Positions 47,902 to 56,857 of a stretch of DNA of 64,000 nt are shown piece by piece. The stretch lies in contig CAWKOG010000017.1 in assembly GCA_963851215.1 (NCBI GenBank), positions 186,001-250,000 of the forward strand, given 5' to 3'. Below the pieces are notes generated by a model. The model saw only the letters and a program-made list of their open reading frames with translations, was not told the DNA's origin and ran no database searches. Within the stretch, counting starts at the first letter, position 1. Every line of letters starts with the position of its first letter. This DNA is from DATKFM01 sp963851215 (GTDB lineage: Bacteria; Pseudomonadota; Alphaproteobacteria; Dongiales; Dongiaceae). A program made the position numbers and the translations under genes.

Positions 47902-48545
47902 GCCGCTTCTCCGTCGCGGCCGAGGATCAGCGCGTTCACGGCAGCGGCGGCAAGCGCACTGCCGCCGCGCCGGCCGCGCAGGGTGAGATAGGGTACGCCG
48001 TGGCTGTTGGCGATCAACGCCTCCTTGGACTCCGCAGCGCCGACGAAACCGACAGGGAAAGCCAGGATTGCCGCCGGGCGCGGCGCACCATCGGCCAGCA
48101 GCTCGAGCAGATGGAACAGCGCCGTCGGCGCGTTGCCGATGGCAACGATGGCGCCGTCGAGGCGATCGCGCCAGAGATCCACGGCAGCGGCGGACCGCGT
48201 CGTAGCCTGCTCTTTCGCCAGTGCGGGCACGCGGGGATCGGCAAGCGTGCAGATCACCTCGTTCTTCGCCGGCAGCCGGTCGCACATGATGCCCGCGGCG
48301 ACCATGGCGCTGTCGCAGAAGATCGGTGCGCCCCTTGCCAGCGCGGCGCGTGCGGCGGACGCGGCATCATCGGTGCAGGCAAGATCATCGACGATGTCGG
48401 TTATGCCGCAGGCATGGATCAGCCGCACGGCAATGTCGACGATATCGGCCGGCAGGTGATCGAGCCGCGCCTCGCGCCTTATGGCGGCGAAGGACTCGCG
48501 ATAGATGGCCGCGGGATCGCGCAGGTATTCATAGCTGTCAGGCAC
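47898..48545 (-). CDS. cobH: Precorrin-8X methylmutase
   Basis: 215 residues. It moves the C11 methyl to C12 to give hydrogenobyrinate. The family catalytic His is in RLIHACGITDIVDDL, and other signatures are GAPIFCDSAMVAAGI, AIGNAPTALFHLLELL and GFVGAAESKEAL. The start is taken as GTG at 48545 (PDSYEYLRDPAAIYRESF); upstream codons in this frame come from repeat element E and are excluded. It is followed by cobL with GTGA overlap. Confidence 0.9.
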   Translation of the reverse strand: MPDSYEYLRDPAAIYRESFAAIRREARLDHLPADIVDIAVRLIHACGITDIVDDLACTDDAASAARAALARGAPIFCDSAMVAAGIMCDRLPAKNEVICTLADPRVPALAKEQATTRSAAAVDLWRDRLDGAIVAIGNAPTALFHLLELLADGAPRPAAILAFPVGFVGAAESKEALIANSHGVPYLTLRGRRGGSALAAAAVNALILGRDGEAA

Positions 48546-48551
48546 CGGGCC

Positions 48552-48695
48552 AACCCCCTCACCCGCGCAACCTCCGCTAAGCGGAGGTTGCTTGCCCTCT
48601 CCCCCTTTGCGGGGCGCGAGAGGTCTGTGTTGAGTAGTTTCCCCTGCAACTGTCCCCTCTCCCTCGACTGAGGGAGAGCGCCAGGGTGAGGGTTG
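48552..48695. repeat. Palindromic element E between cbiX and cobH
   Basis: About 144 bases. REP-like arms CCCCTCACCC and GGGTGAGGG enclose a perfect 10-bp hairpin (48568-48590, stem CAACCTCCGC) and two further C-tract/G-tract hairpins. It begins seven bases upstream of the cobH start, so it may affect that gene's ribosome binding or act as a cbiX terminator. Confidence 0.75.
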
Positions 48696-48725
48696 TCGGC
48701 GTCTGCCGCTCATCGGGACTTCATC

Positions 48726-49847
48726 CTACTTCAACCGCTCCGGATTCCGCTTGCCGGGACCGTGCGGATGATCCGCATGGGGATGGGGCGGATGATGGTG
48801 TGCGTGGTCATGGCCGTTGGTGCCATTGCCGTGATGGTGAGGATGACCGTGATCATGGGCGTGGGCGTGATCATGGTCGTGGTCATGGTTGTGATCGTGA
48901 TCGCCATGATGAGGGTGATGATGCCCGTCGCCGTGATCATGGTCATGCCCGTGATCATGCCCGTGATCGCCGTCGGTGCCGATGCCCTGGACATGATGGT
49001 GATGCCCGGCCTGGGGCAAGCCCACTTCGGCCTCGAAGCCGATGACCTGCTCCCGGTATTTGCACATCTGGCAATTCATGTTGTTCTCGCCGCCGAGGAT
49101 CTCGCGCACCCGGTCGGCGAAGGCGTCGAGCACCAGCGGGTGATCGTTCAGGTACTGTGCCTTCAGGAACTCGATCTCCGGATGCTGCGCTGCCATCTCG
49201 TCGGTGATGGAGTAGATGCGTTTCACCAGCACGCCGGTGAACAGGAAATAGGGGAATACGATGATGCGGCGGTAGCCCAGCTTCACCGCATGCTCCAGAC
49301 CCGGCCCCACCAGCGGGAACGTGACGCCGCTGTAGCACACCTCGGCCCAGCCGAAGCCCATGCCTTCCCAGAGCATGCGCGCGACCTTGGTGATGTTGGA
49401 GTTCGCATCGGGATCGGAAGTGCCGCGGCCGACCACCATCAGCATGGTCTCCGCCCGCGGCACGCGGCGGCTGGAGACGCGCTCGGCCTGCTCGATCCGC
49501 TCGCCGGCGGCGCGCAGCAGCCGCGTATCGATGGCGAGATCGCGGCCATATTCGATCCTCAGCTCGGGAAACTCGGCGCGGTACTCGTTGAGCACCGACG
49601 GCACGTCGTTCTTCACATGGCCGGCGGCAAACAGCATGCCGGGCACGGCGAGGATATGCTCGACGCCCTTGTGGCGCAGCTTCTCCAGCCCGTCGCGAAT
49701 GATCGGCCGCGCGAACTCCAGGAAGCCGCTCTCGACCGGATACTCCGGCAGGCGCTTGGCGATGCCGGCGGCCACCGCGCCGAATTCGGTGATCGCCTCG
49801 ACATCGCGGCTGCCATGGCCGCATACCATCACGCCGATCTTGCTCAT
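48726..49847 (-). CDS. cbiX: Sirohydrochlorin cobaltochelatase CbiX, long form with His-rich tail
   Basis: 373 residues. It inserts cobalt into sirohydrochlorin. The first chelatase half has IGVMVCGHGSRD and AVPGMLFAAGHVKNDVP, with the two metal-site histidines; a second half follows (MLMVVGRGTSDPDANSN, VFPYFLFTGVLVKRI). A CQMCKYREQV motif comes next and then a tail of about 100 residues in which about half are His, mixed with Asp, Gly and Asn, ending PGKRNPERLK. The tail probably binds cobalt or nickel. It leads the minus-strand run toward cobH and is divergent from cobD. Confidence 0.9.
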   Translation of the reverse strand: MSKIGVMVCGHGSRDVEAITEFGAVAAGIAKRLPEYPVESGFLEFARPIIRDGLEKLRHKGVEHILAVPGMLFAAGHVKNDVPSVLNEYRAEFPELRIEYGRDLAIDTRLLRAAGERIEQAERVSSRRVPRAETMLMVVGRGTSDPDANSNITKVARMLWEGMGFGWAEVCYSGVTFPLVGPGLEHAVKLGYRRIIVFPYFLFTGVLVKRIYSITDEMAAQHPEIEFLKAQYLNDHPLVLDAFADRVREILGGENNMNCQMCKYREQVIGFEAEVGLPQAGHHHHVQGIGTDGDHGHDHGHDHDHGDGHHHPHHGDHDHNHDHDHDHAHAHDHGHPHHHGNGTNGHDHAHHHPPHPHADHPHGPGKRNPERLK

Positions 49848-49927
49848 GACCCCGTTGCCTTCCCTGTTCTGGTAATTTCAACTCTGCATTGACGCGGCGA
49901 GGCCGGGGCCGCACAGATTGGCCGCCC

Positions 49928-50893
49928 ATGATCGACTTCGCCTGGATATTGCTGCTGGCCGCCCTTCTGGACGCCGCGTTCGGCGACCCGGTCTGGCTGT
50001 ATCGCGCCCTGCCCCATCCGGTGGCCCTGATCGGCCGCCTGATCGGCTGGATCGATCGGCGGTTCAACGATCCGGTAGATCCGGAAGCCCGGCGCAAACG
50101 GAACGGCGTTATTGCGGTCGCCGCGCTGACAGCCGGCGCCTGGATGCTTGGACGGGGCTTGGATGACATCTTGAGGCCAAGCCTGATCGGCCGGGCGATT
50201 GAAGTGGTATTGGCCAGCAGCTTGATCGCCCAACGCAGTCTCTATGATCATGTGGCCGCGGTTGCCAATGCGCTGACCAGGGACGGGCTCGCCGCCGGCC
50301 GCGCCGCTGTCGCAAGAATCGTCGGCCGCGATACAGCCGAACTGGACGAGGCCGGCGTGTCCCGCGCGGCGCTGGAATCTCTGGCGGAGAATCTGTCCGA
50401 CGCCGTGACGGCGCCGCTGTTCTGGGGCCTGATCTTCGGCCTGCCCGGCCTGATCGTATATAAGGTGATCAACACCGCCGACAGCATGATCGGCCATCGC
50501 ACGCCCCGGCATCAGGCGTTCGGCTGGGCGTCGGCAAGGTTCGACGATCTGCTGAATCTGATTCCGGCGCGCCTCTGCGGGATGATCATCGTCGTGACCG
50601 CGGCGTTCGTGCGCGGCGCCGACAGCCACCGCGCCTGGCGGGCGATGTGGCGCGATGCGCCGAAGCACCGCTCGCCCAATGCCGGCTGGCCGGAGGCGGC
50701 GCTGGCCGGCGCGCTCGGCTTCGCGATCGCCGGGCCGCGGCGCTATCACGGCGTCGAGGAAAGCAGCGCCGCCTATATGGGCGCCGGTGGCCGCACGGAT
50801 CTGACGGCTGCCGACATCCGCCGGGGGTTGCAGCTTTTCGTTGCCGCCTGCGCATTGCAGCTCGGCATAGTCGCGGCGATCGCGTTGCTCTGA
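49928..50893 (+). CDS. cobD: Adenosylcobinamide-phosphate synthase
   Basis: 321-residue membrane enzyme (CobD/CbiB) that attaches the aminopropanol phosphate arm to adenosylcobyric acid. It has about five membrane spans. Signatures include LDAAFGDPVWLYRALPHPV near the start, ESLAENLSDAVTAPLFWG and YKVINTADSMIGHRTPRH. The ATG at 49928 gives the usual length. It is the only plus-strand gene between cbiX and cobQ and is convergent with cobQ. Confidence 0.93.
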   Translation: MIDFAWILLLAALLDAAFGDPVWLYRALPHPVALIGRLIGWIDRRFNDPVDPEARRKRNGVIAVAALTAGAWMLGRGLDDILRPSLIGRAIEVVLASSLIAQRSLYDHVAAVANALTRDGLAAGRAAVARIVGRDTAELDEAGVSRAALESLAENLSDAVTAPLFWGLIFGLPGLIVYKVINTADSMIGHRTPRHQAFGWASARFDDLLNLIPARLCGMIIVVTAAFVRGADSHRAWRAMWRDAPKHRSPNAGWPEAALAGALGFAIAGPRRYHGVEESSAAYMGAGGRTDLTAADIRRGLQLFVAACALQLGIVAAIALL

Positions 50894-50900
50894 CATCCGG

Positions 50901-52421
50901 TTATCGCGCGCCATGGGCGATCTCCAGGATGCGGTCCAGGGCGACATGGGCCGCAAGATGATCGGCCAGGGCATCGAGCGTGCGTTCGACTTCTGACTCA
51001 TAGGCAACACCCGTCGTCGCCCGCGTCCTGATCGAGGACAGATAGGCATGCCGGAAATCATCGGCGGCGAAGAGGCCATGCAGATAGCTGCCGGCGACGC
51101 GGCCGTCGGCCGACACCGCGCCCTCGGGTCTGTCGCCGCTGCCGTTCCTGAGCGACAGGAACGGCCGCGCCAGGCTCGGCCCCGCGCTCCGGCCGATATG
51201 CATTTCATAGCCGCGCACGGCGGTGCCGCTGGCCGCGTGCCGGCCGGCGGCCTCGGCCAGCGTCTTGTCGCCGGTCATCTCGGTGTCGATATCCAGCAGC
51301 GCCAAGCCGGCGACGCGCCCGGCCGGTCCCTCGATGCCCTGGGGATCGTCGAGGCTGCGGCCGAGCATCTGATAGCCGCCACAGAGTCCGAGCACGAAGC
51401 CGCCGCGGCGGTGATGGGCCTGGAGATCGATGTCCCAGCCCTGGGCACGCAGGAAGGCGAGATCGCCAACGGTGGATTTCGAGCCCGGCAGGATGACCAG
51501 GTCGGCGTCGCCGGGCAGAGGCTTTCCGGGCGGCACGATCTCGACGATTACATCGGGCTCGGCCCGCAAGGGATCGAGATCGTCGAAGTTGGCAATGCGG
51601 GAGAGTTGGGGGACGGCGATCTTGATTTGAGTCGCGCGCACATTTTGCGACATCCCCCCTTCCTTACCCTCCCCAGCAAGGGGGGAGGAAAGCGTTAGAG
51701 ACATCGCGTCTTCTGCGGGCAGGCGCACCGCGTCGGGAAACCAGGGCACCACGCCGAGGTCGGCAAGCCCGGTGCGCTCGACAATGATCTTACGGCCCCC
51801 GTCGAACAGCCGGAGATCCCCGCGGAATTTGTTGACCAGGAAACCCTTCAGCAGCGCGCGCTCATCTGCCTCAAGTAGCGCGACAGTGCCGACGAGACTC
51901 GCAAGCACGCCACCCCGGTCGATGTCGCCGATCAGCACCACCGGCACCTGCGCCGCGCGGGCAAAGCCCATGTTGGCGATATCGCCATCGCGGAGGTTGA
52001 TTTCCGCCGGGCTGCCGGCGCCTTCAACGAGGATCAGGTCCGCTTCGGCCCCAAGCCGCTCATAGCTCTCGAGCACCTTCGGCATGAGCTTCGGCTTTAG
52101 GGCGTGATATTCCGCCGCCTTGGCCATGCCCTGCATGCGGCCCTGCACCACCACCTGCGCGCCGATATCCGTCTGCGGCTTCAGCAGCACCGGATTCATA
52201 TGCACGCTGGCCGCCACGCCGCAGGCCCGGGCCTGCAGCGCCTGGGCGCGGCCGATCTCGCCGCCGTCGGCCGTCACCGCCGCGTTGTTCGACATGTTCT
52301 GCGGCTTGAATGGCCGCACGCGCAGCTGCCGCCGCGTGAAGGCGCGCGCCAAGCCCGCGACGATCAGCGACTTGCCGACGTCCGAGCCCGTGCCCTGGAA
52401 CATGATGGCGGCGGCGGCCAT
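50901..52421 (-). CDS. cobQ: Cobyric acid synthase with an in-frame repeat-derived insert
   Basis: 506 residues. It amidates the b, d, e and g side chains. The N-terminal ATP domain has FQGTGSDVGKSLIVAGLARA, KPQNMSNNAAVT and ILVEGAGSPAEINLRDGDI. The C-terminal domain has FVLGLCGGYQMLGR with the nucleophile Cys, and GYEMHIG. Between the domains (near residue 245), LTLSSPLAGEGKEGGMSQN is foreign to the family and is encoded by element F. It starts two bases after the cobO stop. Confidence 0.92.
   Translation of the reverse strand: MAAAAIMFQGTGSDVGKSLIVAGLARAFTRRQLRVRPFKPQNMSNNAAVTADGGEIGRAQALQARACGVAASVHMNPVLLKPQTDIGAQVVVQGRMQGMAKAAEYHALKPKLMPKVLESYERLGAEADLILVEGAGSPAEINLRDGDIANMGFARAAQVPVVLIGDIDRGGVLASLVGTVALLEADERALLKGFLVNKFRGDLRLFDGGRKIIVERTGLADLGVVPWFPDAVRLPAEDAMSLTLSSPLAGEGKEGGMSQNVRATQIKIAVPQLSRIANFDDLDPLRAEPDVIVEIVPPGKPLPGDADLVILPGSKSTVGDLAFLRAQGWDIDLQAHHRRGGFVLGLCGGYQMLGRSLDDPQGIEGPAGRVAGLALLDIDTEMTGDKTLAEAAGRHAASGTAVRGYEMHIGRSAGPSLARPFLSLRNGSGDRPEGAVSADGRVAGSYLHGLFAADDFRHAYLSSIRTRATTGVAYESEVERTLDALADHLAAHVALDRILEIAHGAR
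51653..51690. repeat. Short palindromic element F inside cobQ
   Basis: A single palindrome of about 38 bases, CCCCCTTCCTTACCCTCCCC and a G-rich complement around AGCAAG. It is translated in frame as part of a roughly 20-residue insert between the two CobQ domains. Related in style to, but shorter than, elements A-E. Confidence 0.7.
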
Positions 52422-52423
52422 GG

Positions 52424-53050
52424 TCAGAACTCGATCCCCATCTGCGCCTTCACGCCGGAGCGGAAAGGATGCTTCACCATGGTCATCTCCGTGACCAGAT
52501 CGGCGGCCTCGATCAGCTCCGGCTTGGCGTTGCGGCCGGTGACCACCACATGCAGATCCGCCCGCCGCGCCTTCAGCGTCTCCACCACCTCATCGATGGG
52601 CAGATAATCATAGCGCAGCACGATATTTAGCTCGTCCAGCAGCAGCAGGTGAATCTCCGGATCGGCCATCAATGCCTTGGCCTCCTCCCAGGCGGCCCGG
52701 GCCGCCGCCACATCGGCGCCCCGGTCCTGGGTCTCCCAGGTGAAGCCGCCGCCCATGGTGCGGAAGGTGATGAGATCCGGATACTCCGCCAGCAGCGTGC
52801 GCTCGCCGGTCTCCCAGCCGCCCTTCACATACTGCACGATCCCGACCTTGAGCCCGTGGCCGAGGCAGCGCATGACCATGCCGAAGGCCGCTGTCGATTT
52901 GCCCTTGCCCTTGCCGGTATGGACGATGAGCAGGCCCTTCTCGATGGTCTTCGTCGCCATGATCTTGGCCCGCGCCGCCTTGCGCTTGGCCGCCTTCTCG
53001 TCGGCGCGCTGGTTACGGTCTTCGGTCGCGGGAGCTTGCTCAGTAGTCAT
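52424..53050 (-). CDS. cobO: Cob(I)yrinic acid a,c-diamide adenosyltransferase
   Basis: 208 residues. It adds the 5'-deoxyadenosyl ligand. The P-loop is GKGKGKSTAAFGMVMRC, followed by VGIVQYVKGGWETGE, LLLDELNIVLRYDYL and VVVTGRNAKPELIEAADLV, the CobA/CobO-type signature. A basic N-terminal leader (about 25 residues) is common in this family. It immediately precedes cobQ and starts nine bases after the anti-sigma-like gene. Confidence 0.93.
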   Translation of the reverse strand: MTTEQAPATEDRNQRADEKAAKRKAARAKIMATKTIEKGLLIVHTGKGKGKSTAAFGMVMRCLGHGLKVGIVQYVKGGWETGERTLLAEYPDLITFRTMGGGFTWETQDRGADVAAARAAWEEAKALMADPEIHLLLLDELNIVLRYDYLPIDEVVETLKARRADLHVVVTGRNAKPELIEAADLVTEMTMVKHPFRSGVKAQMGIEF

Positions 53051-53059
53051 TGCTCGATC

Positions 53060-54235
53060 TCATTCCTGGCCGGCGGCGGCCGGCGGTTTCATTTCGATAA
53101 GGCGGAACGGCTCAGCGTCCGAACCAAGCAGGTTGCGAAGAGTAGGTTCCGCGAGCGTTGGATTGTTCAACTCTGGCGCATCGCCGATCAAATCCGTGGC
53201 GCTGCCGCCTGAGTAGGAAAACTGCGAGAACGGCGACTCCTCCCACAACAACTTGGCATCGAAACTTGTACCATCTGCCCGCAGCAGAGTGACGAGAGCA
53301 ACGAGCGTTCCACCCGGCTGAGGATTTGCGGCTTCCTCCAGTCGCGATGCCAGGCTGCCCTTCCCCAAATTCGCTTGACGCAGGGGTTCCGGTGCCAATT
53401 CCGGCTGCAAGATCAATACGGCGATGACGGTCAAGTCGGCGATTTCACTCTTCGAAGCCGGGATCGCATCAGCCCCGGAAACCATCGGTTGGCCGGCCGA
53501 ACTCTCGGCCTGCGTTGCGCCGGCAATACTCAGCGCCTCGCCCGAACCACCGTTTCTGAATCTCGTTGCAGCGCCATCTTCATCCGCGGCCAGGGCCCCT
53601 ACTTCAGTCCGGGACTCGCTGCCGGAAGCGGATTTCGCAATCTCGGCCTTTGAGATCGGTGCCGATTCCGCAGGTGCACTCCTTGCGGTCGTAACCGGCA
53701 TCGTCGATGCCGGCGCTGCGGGTTCCTGCTCCGCCATGCTTTGAGTTTCCGGCGCATTGACCGGCGCAAACTCTTCCTGCCGAAGGAGCAAATCCGGAGA
53801 TGACGCATTCACAATGACGAGCACTGAGGCAGCGGCCGCCATAATCGCACCGCCTACTCCGTACCAGAGTTGCCGCGAGCGGCGTCGTTGCGTTGCGCTT
53901 GGCACAAACTTTTCCGCCAGCCGCTGTGCTTGTGCCGGAGCCAGCGGTGACGCCGCCGACAGCTCGGCCCGGACGATGTCGATATCAGCGTGCTCCAGCT
54001 CGGCCCGTTCCCGATCTTGATCTTCGCCCGCTAGCGACTTCGATAGCAGCCCGGCGGCCGGCGATGCTGCTTGCGCCACCAGTTGCCGGCTGAACCTGAT
54101 CGATCGTGCGGGATCGATGCCCAGACTGTTAAGATCGGCTCGCACTTCATCCAATGGCGCTGACTCCAACTCCGCCTCGTCGGTCAACCGCGCCAGCAGA
54201 TCGCGGGCGGCATTGTCTGCTCGGGCGGCGCTCAT
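53060..54235 (-). CDS. Single-span membrane protein, probable anti-sigma factor-like partner
   Basis: 391 residues of no recognised family. The first 120 are helical and acidic, one membrane span follows (about 126-146, VGGAIMAAAASVLVIVNA), and the rest is a Ser/Ala/Glu-rich periplasmic region plus a folded end FGRSTATDLI-like (written part: LLWEESPFSQFSYSGGSA). It overlaps the sigma-like gene start by ATGA. Residues RFRNGGSGEALSIAGA match RFRSGNSGEMLAIGGA in the VWA protein two genes upstream, so the two share an ancestor or a binding surface. Anti-sigma role is inferred from topology and position. Confidence 0.55.
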   Translation of the reverse strand: MSAARADNAARDLLARLTDEAELESAPLDEVRADLNSLGIDPARSIRFSRQLVAQAASPAAGLLSKSLAGEDQDRERAELEHADIDIVRAELSAASPLAPAQAQRLAEKFVPSATQRRRSRQLWYGVGGAIMAAAASVLVIVNASSPDLLLRQEEFAPVNAPETQSMAEQEPAAPASTMPVTTARSAPAESAPISKAEIAKSASGSESRTEVGALAADEDGAATRFRNGGSGEALSIAGATQAESSAGQPMVSGADAIPASKSEIADLTVIAVLILQPELAPEPLRQANLGKGSLASRLEEAANPQPGGTLVALVTLLRADGTSFDAKLLWEESPFSQFSYSGGSATDLIGDAPELNNPTLAEPTLRNLLGSDAEPFRLIEMKPPAAAGQE

Positions 54236-54798
54236 GATCCGCCCTCCGCCAGGTAGGCCTGCACCGCCCGCTTCAGGCGTTTCCGGCGGTTGGCGACTTC
54301 GGCCGCCGGGATGGCGAGGGTGCGGCTGAGATCGGCGGTTTCCTGCATATCGCCGACCAGCATCAGCTCGGCCATGCGGCGGAGATCGGCATCGAGCGCC
54401 TCCAGATGATCCAGCAGGCGCCGCTGCTCCGACCGCCAGGCGATCACCGATTCCGGATTCGGCGCGCCATCAGCTACCGTGGCCGTCAAGCTCACTCCGG
54501 CTGCCGGCAACGGGCTATCCCGCAGGGTGATGCGATTCTCCGCCGATTGCGCGGCATGAGAAATGTCGCTGACGATCACGCCCGCCAGATGCTGGAACAG
54601 GGAGCAGGCCGCCGGATTCCAGATGCGCACCCCGGCGATGGTCTTGGATACCGCGTCATTGACGAAATCCTCGGCCTCGGCCGCGCCCGGCGGCGCGCCC
54701 CGGCGCTCGCCATGCCAGCTCATGCGGCGCAGGCGGGAGATCGCCAGCAGCAGCAGCCGGGGGATCAGGTCTTCCCAATTCTGCGCGCGCCAATCCAC
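54232..54798 (-). CDS. ECF-like RNA polymerase sigma factor
   Basis: 188 residues. The N-terminal half (WEDLIPRLLLLAISRLRR, then DFVNDAVSKTIAG) looks like sigma region 2, and the C-terminal half (LEALDADLRRMAELMLVGD, then IPAAEVANRRKRLKRAVQA) like region 4 with its helix-turn-helix. The match to ECF factors is weak but the layout and the downstream coupled membrane protein support it. It sits between the VWA gene and its probable anti-sigma partner; regulated genes are unknown. Confidence 0.6.
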   Translation of the reverse strand: MDWRAQNWEDLIPRLLLLAISRLRRMSWHGERRGAPPGAAEAEDFVNDAVSKTIAGVRIWNPAACSLFQHLAGVIVSDISHAAQSAENRITLRDSPLPAAGVSLTATVADGAPNPESVIAWRSEQRRLLDHLEALDADLRRMAELMLVGDMQETADLSRTLAIPAAEVANRRKRLKRAVQAYLAEGGS

Positions 54799-54893
54799 TG
54801 GCGCGGCGCCGGGCGCGTGCGCAAGCGCGTCTCCCCGGCCGTCAGGAACGGCCGGGGAGGAACGCAGCTCGGCAGTGAAGGGAACGACTGTCG

Positions 54894-56768
54894 TCAGTTC
54901 AGGCTCTCCATGATCGGGACCGATTGGGCGACCTGCACCAATCGCAGGAACTCGCTGCGGTAGCCGGATTCATCCTCGCCCCGCGCCGCCGCGGCGATGC
55001 GGTGCACGTCAGCATAGGTGAAGCTGCCCATATTGGGATCGTGGCGCAGCAGTTGGCCGAAGGCGGCAACCGCAGCTGCAAATCGCGCATCGACAGGCGC
55101 AGCATCGAACTCTGTGCGCGACGTTGCCATGATCTGCTGCTCGATCAACGTGCTCTCCTTGGCGCCCGGCAGCTTGTAGCGGATGCGGAGGAAACCCGTC
55201 TCAAGGGAGACCTCCCTGCCATCTCCCACTCGCGAACCATAGCGCAGATTGTCCACCAGCCGCGATGTGCTATCGGGCGGTGTCAACTCATACAACGCCG
55301 TCACCGAGCTGCCGCTGCCGACCTCGCCCGCGTCCACCTTGTCGTTGTTGAAATCCTCGCGGGCCAGCAGCCGCGTCTCATAGCCGATCAGCCGGTACTC
55401 CGCCACCTGCTGCGGATTGAACTCGATCTGGATCTTCACATCGTCGGCAATGGTGAAGAGCGTCGAGCCCATCTCCTCCACCAGCACCTTGCGCGCCTCC
55501 ATCAGGGAGTCGATGTAGGACGCATTGCCGTTCCCGGCCTGGGCCAGCTTCTGCATCATCAGGTCGTTGAGATTGCCGGCGCCATAGCCGAGCACCGAGA
55601 GATACACGCCGCTCTCGCGCTTGCGGGCGACGAAATCCTCGAGCTGGTCCGGATCGGTGATGCCGACATTGAAATCGCCATCGGTGGCCAGGATCACGCG
55701 GTTCAGCGCCTCTTTCTGGAATACCGACTCCGCCAGCGCATAGGCCTGCCGGATGCCTTCGCCGCCCGCCGTGCTGCCGCCAGCAACGAAGTTGTCGATC
55801 GCCGCCTCGATCTTCCGGTGATCCGAGCCCTTTGTCGGCTCCAGCACCACGCCGGCATCGCCCGCATAGGCGACGATGGCGATGCTGTCCTGCGGCCCCA
55901 TCTGATCCACCAGCAGGCGCAGCGATTGCTTCACCAGCGGCAGCTTGTCCGCGTCCTGCATGGAGCCCGAGGTATCCACCAGGAACACCAGATTGGCCGG
56001 CGGCCGTGTCGTTGCAGGAATGTCATAGCCCTGGATGCCCACCCGCAGGATCTGGCTGCCGCTGTCCCAGGGCGAGTCGAACAAAGCCACATCGGCGCGG
56101 AACGGCTCCGCCTTGCTCTCCGGCAGCGCATAGCCATAGTCGAAATAGTTGATGAGCTCTTCCGTGCGCACCGCATCAACAGGCGGCAGGATGCCCTGGG
56201 TCAGGAACCGCCGCACATTGGCATAGGAGGCGGTGTCCACATCGATGGAGAAGGTGGAGACCGGCTCTTCCGCCGTGAGCTTCACCGGGTTGGATTTGAA
56301 ATCGACATATTTCTCGCCGGCAACGCTGGGTGTTTGCCATTGCCCGGCGTCATCCTGCGGCAATCTGTAGACATAGCGCGTATCGGCACCGCCGATCGCG
56401 AGCATCTCACCGGAATTGCCCGAGCGGAACCTGATCTCGTCACCGGAGGCGGTGCTGCTCGAGTAGCTTTCAACGGGCAACGCTTCGGTTTTCGACGCCG
56501 GCGAAACCGGCTGGCCCCTTCCCGTGTATGCGTTTGGCTCGGCCTCTGGCGCGTTCGCGATTTCCGGCCTGGACGGCAGGGACAAGGGCGCCTCCGGCTG
56601 GATCACACCGCCCGTCTGCAACTGTCGCTCGTCGATGATAGCAGGCCCTCTGTCTGCGCTTGCGAAGTACTGCCCTAGTGACGGCAGCCAATAGGCATTC
56701 GTCGCCGCCGCGATCCCGCCGCCGATGAACAGTACCGCCGCGGTAGCCATTAACCATTTCCGGAACAT
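54894..56768 (-). CDS. VWA-domain protein of the YfbK / DUF3520 type
   Basis: 624 residues with an N-terminal membrane anchor (LMATAAVLFIGGGIAAATN). After a disordered stretch comes the YfbK N-terminal region (FSIDVDTASYANVRRFL), then a von Willebrand A domain with MIDAS FLVDTSGSMQDADKL at about residue 264 and DGDFNVGITDPDQLEDF, then the DUF3520 C-terminal part. The A domain faces the periplasm and should bind a metal-dependent ligand. It directly follows cobN (90 bases) and precedes the sigma-like gene. ATG at 56768 has an AAGGGG site; an ATG nine codons earlier is possible. Confidence 0.88.
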   Translation of the reverse strand: MFRKWLMATAAVLFIGGGIAAATNAYWLPSLGQYFASADRGPAIIDERQLQTGGVIQPEAPLSLPSRPEIANAPEAEPNAYTGRGQPVSPASKTEALPVESYSSSTASGDEIRFRSGNSGEMLAIGGADTRYVYRLPQDDAGQWQTPSVAGEKYVDFKSNPVKLTAEEPVSTFSIDVDTASYANVRRFLTQGILPPVDAVRTEELINYFDYGYALPESKAEPFRADVALFDSPWDSGSQILRVGIQGYDIPATTRPPANLVFLVDTSGSMQDADKLPLVKQSLRLLVDQMGPQDSIAIVAYAGDAGVVLEPTKGSDHRKIEAAIDNFVAGGSTAGGEGIRQAYALAESVFQKEALNRVILATDGDFNVGITDPDQLEDFVARKRESGVYLSVLGYGAGNLNDLMMQKLAQAGNGNASYIDSLMEARKVLVEEMGSTLFTIADDVKIQIEFNPQQVAEYRLIGYETRLLAREDFNNDKVDAGEVGSGSSVTALYELTPPDSTSRLVDNLRYGSRVGDGREVSLETGFLRIRYKLPGAKESTLIEQQIMATSRTEFDAAPVDARFAAAVAAFGQLLRHDPNMGSFTYADVHRIAAAARGEDESGYRSEFLRLVQVAQSVPIMESLN

Positions 56769-56857
56769 GAAGCGATCCCCTTGCGAGTGGCTCATGCTCC
56801 CGTTTGCCGGCAGGGCTCCGCGCCGATGCCATGCCCCGAAAGAAAAAGTTGCCGCGG

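Noticed and set aside
48780..48990. CAT/GAT-rich tract as a tandem DNA repeat
   Set aside because: It encodes the His/Asp-rich CbiX tail in frame.
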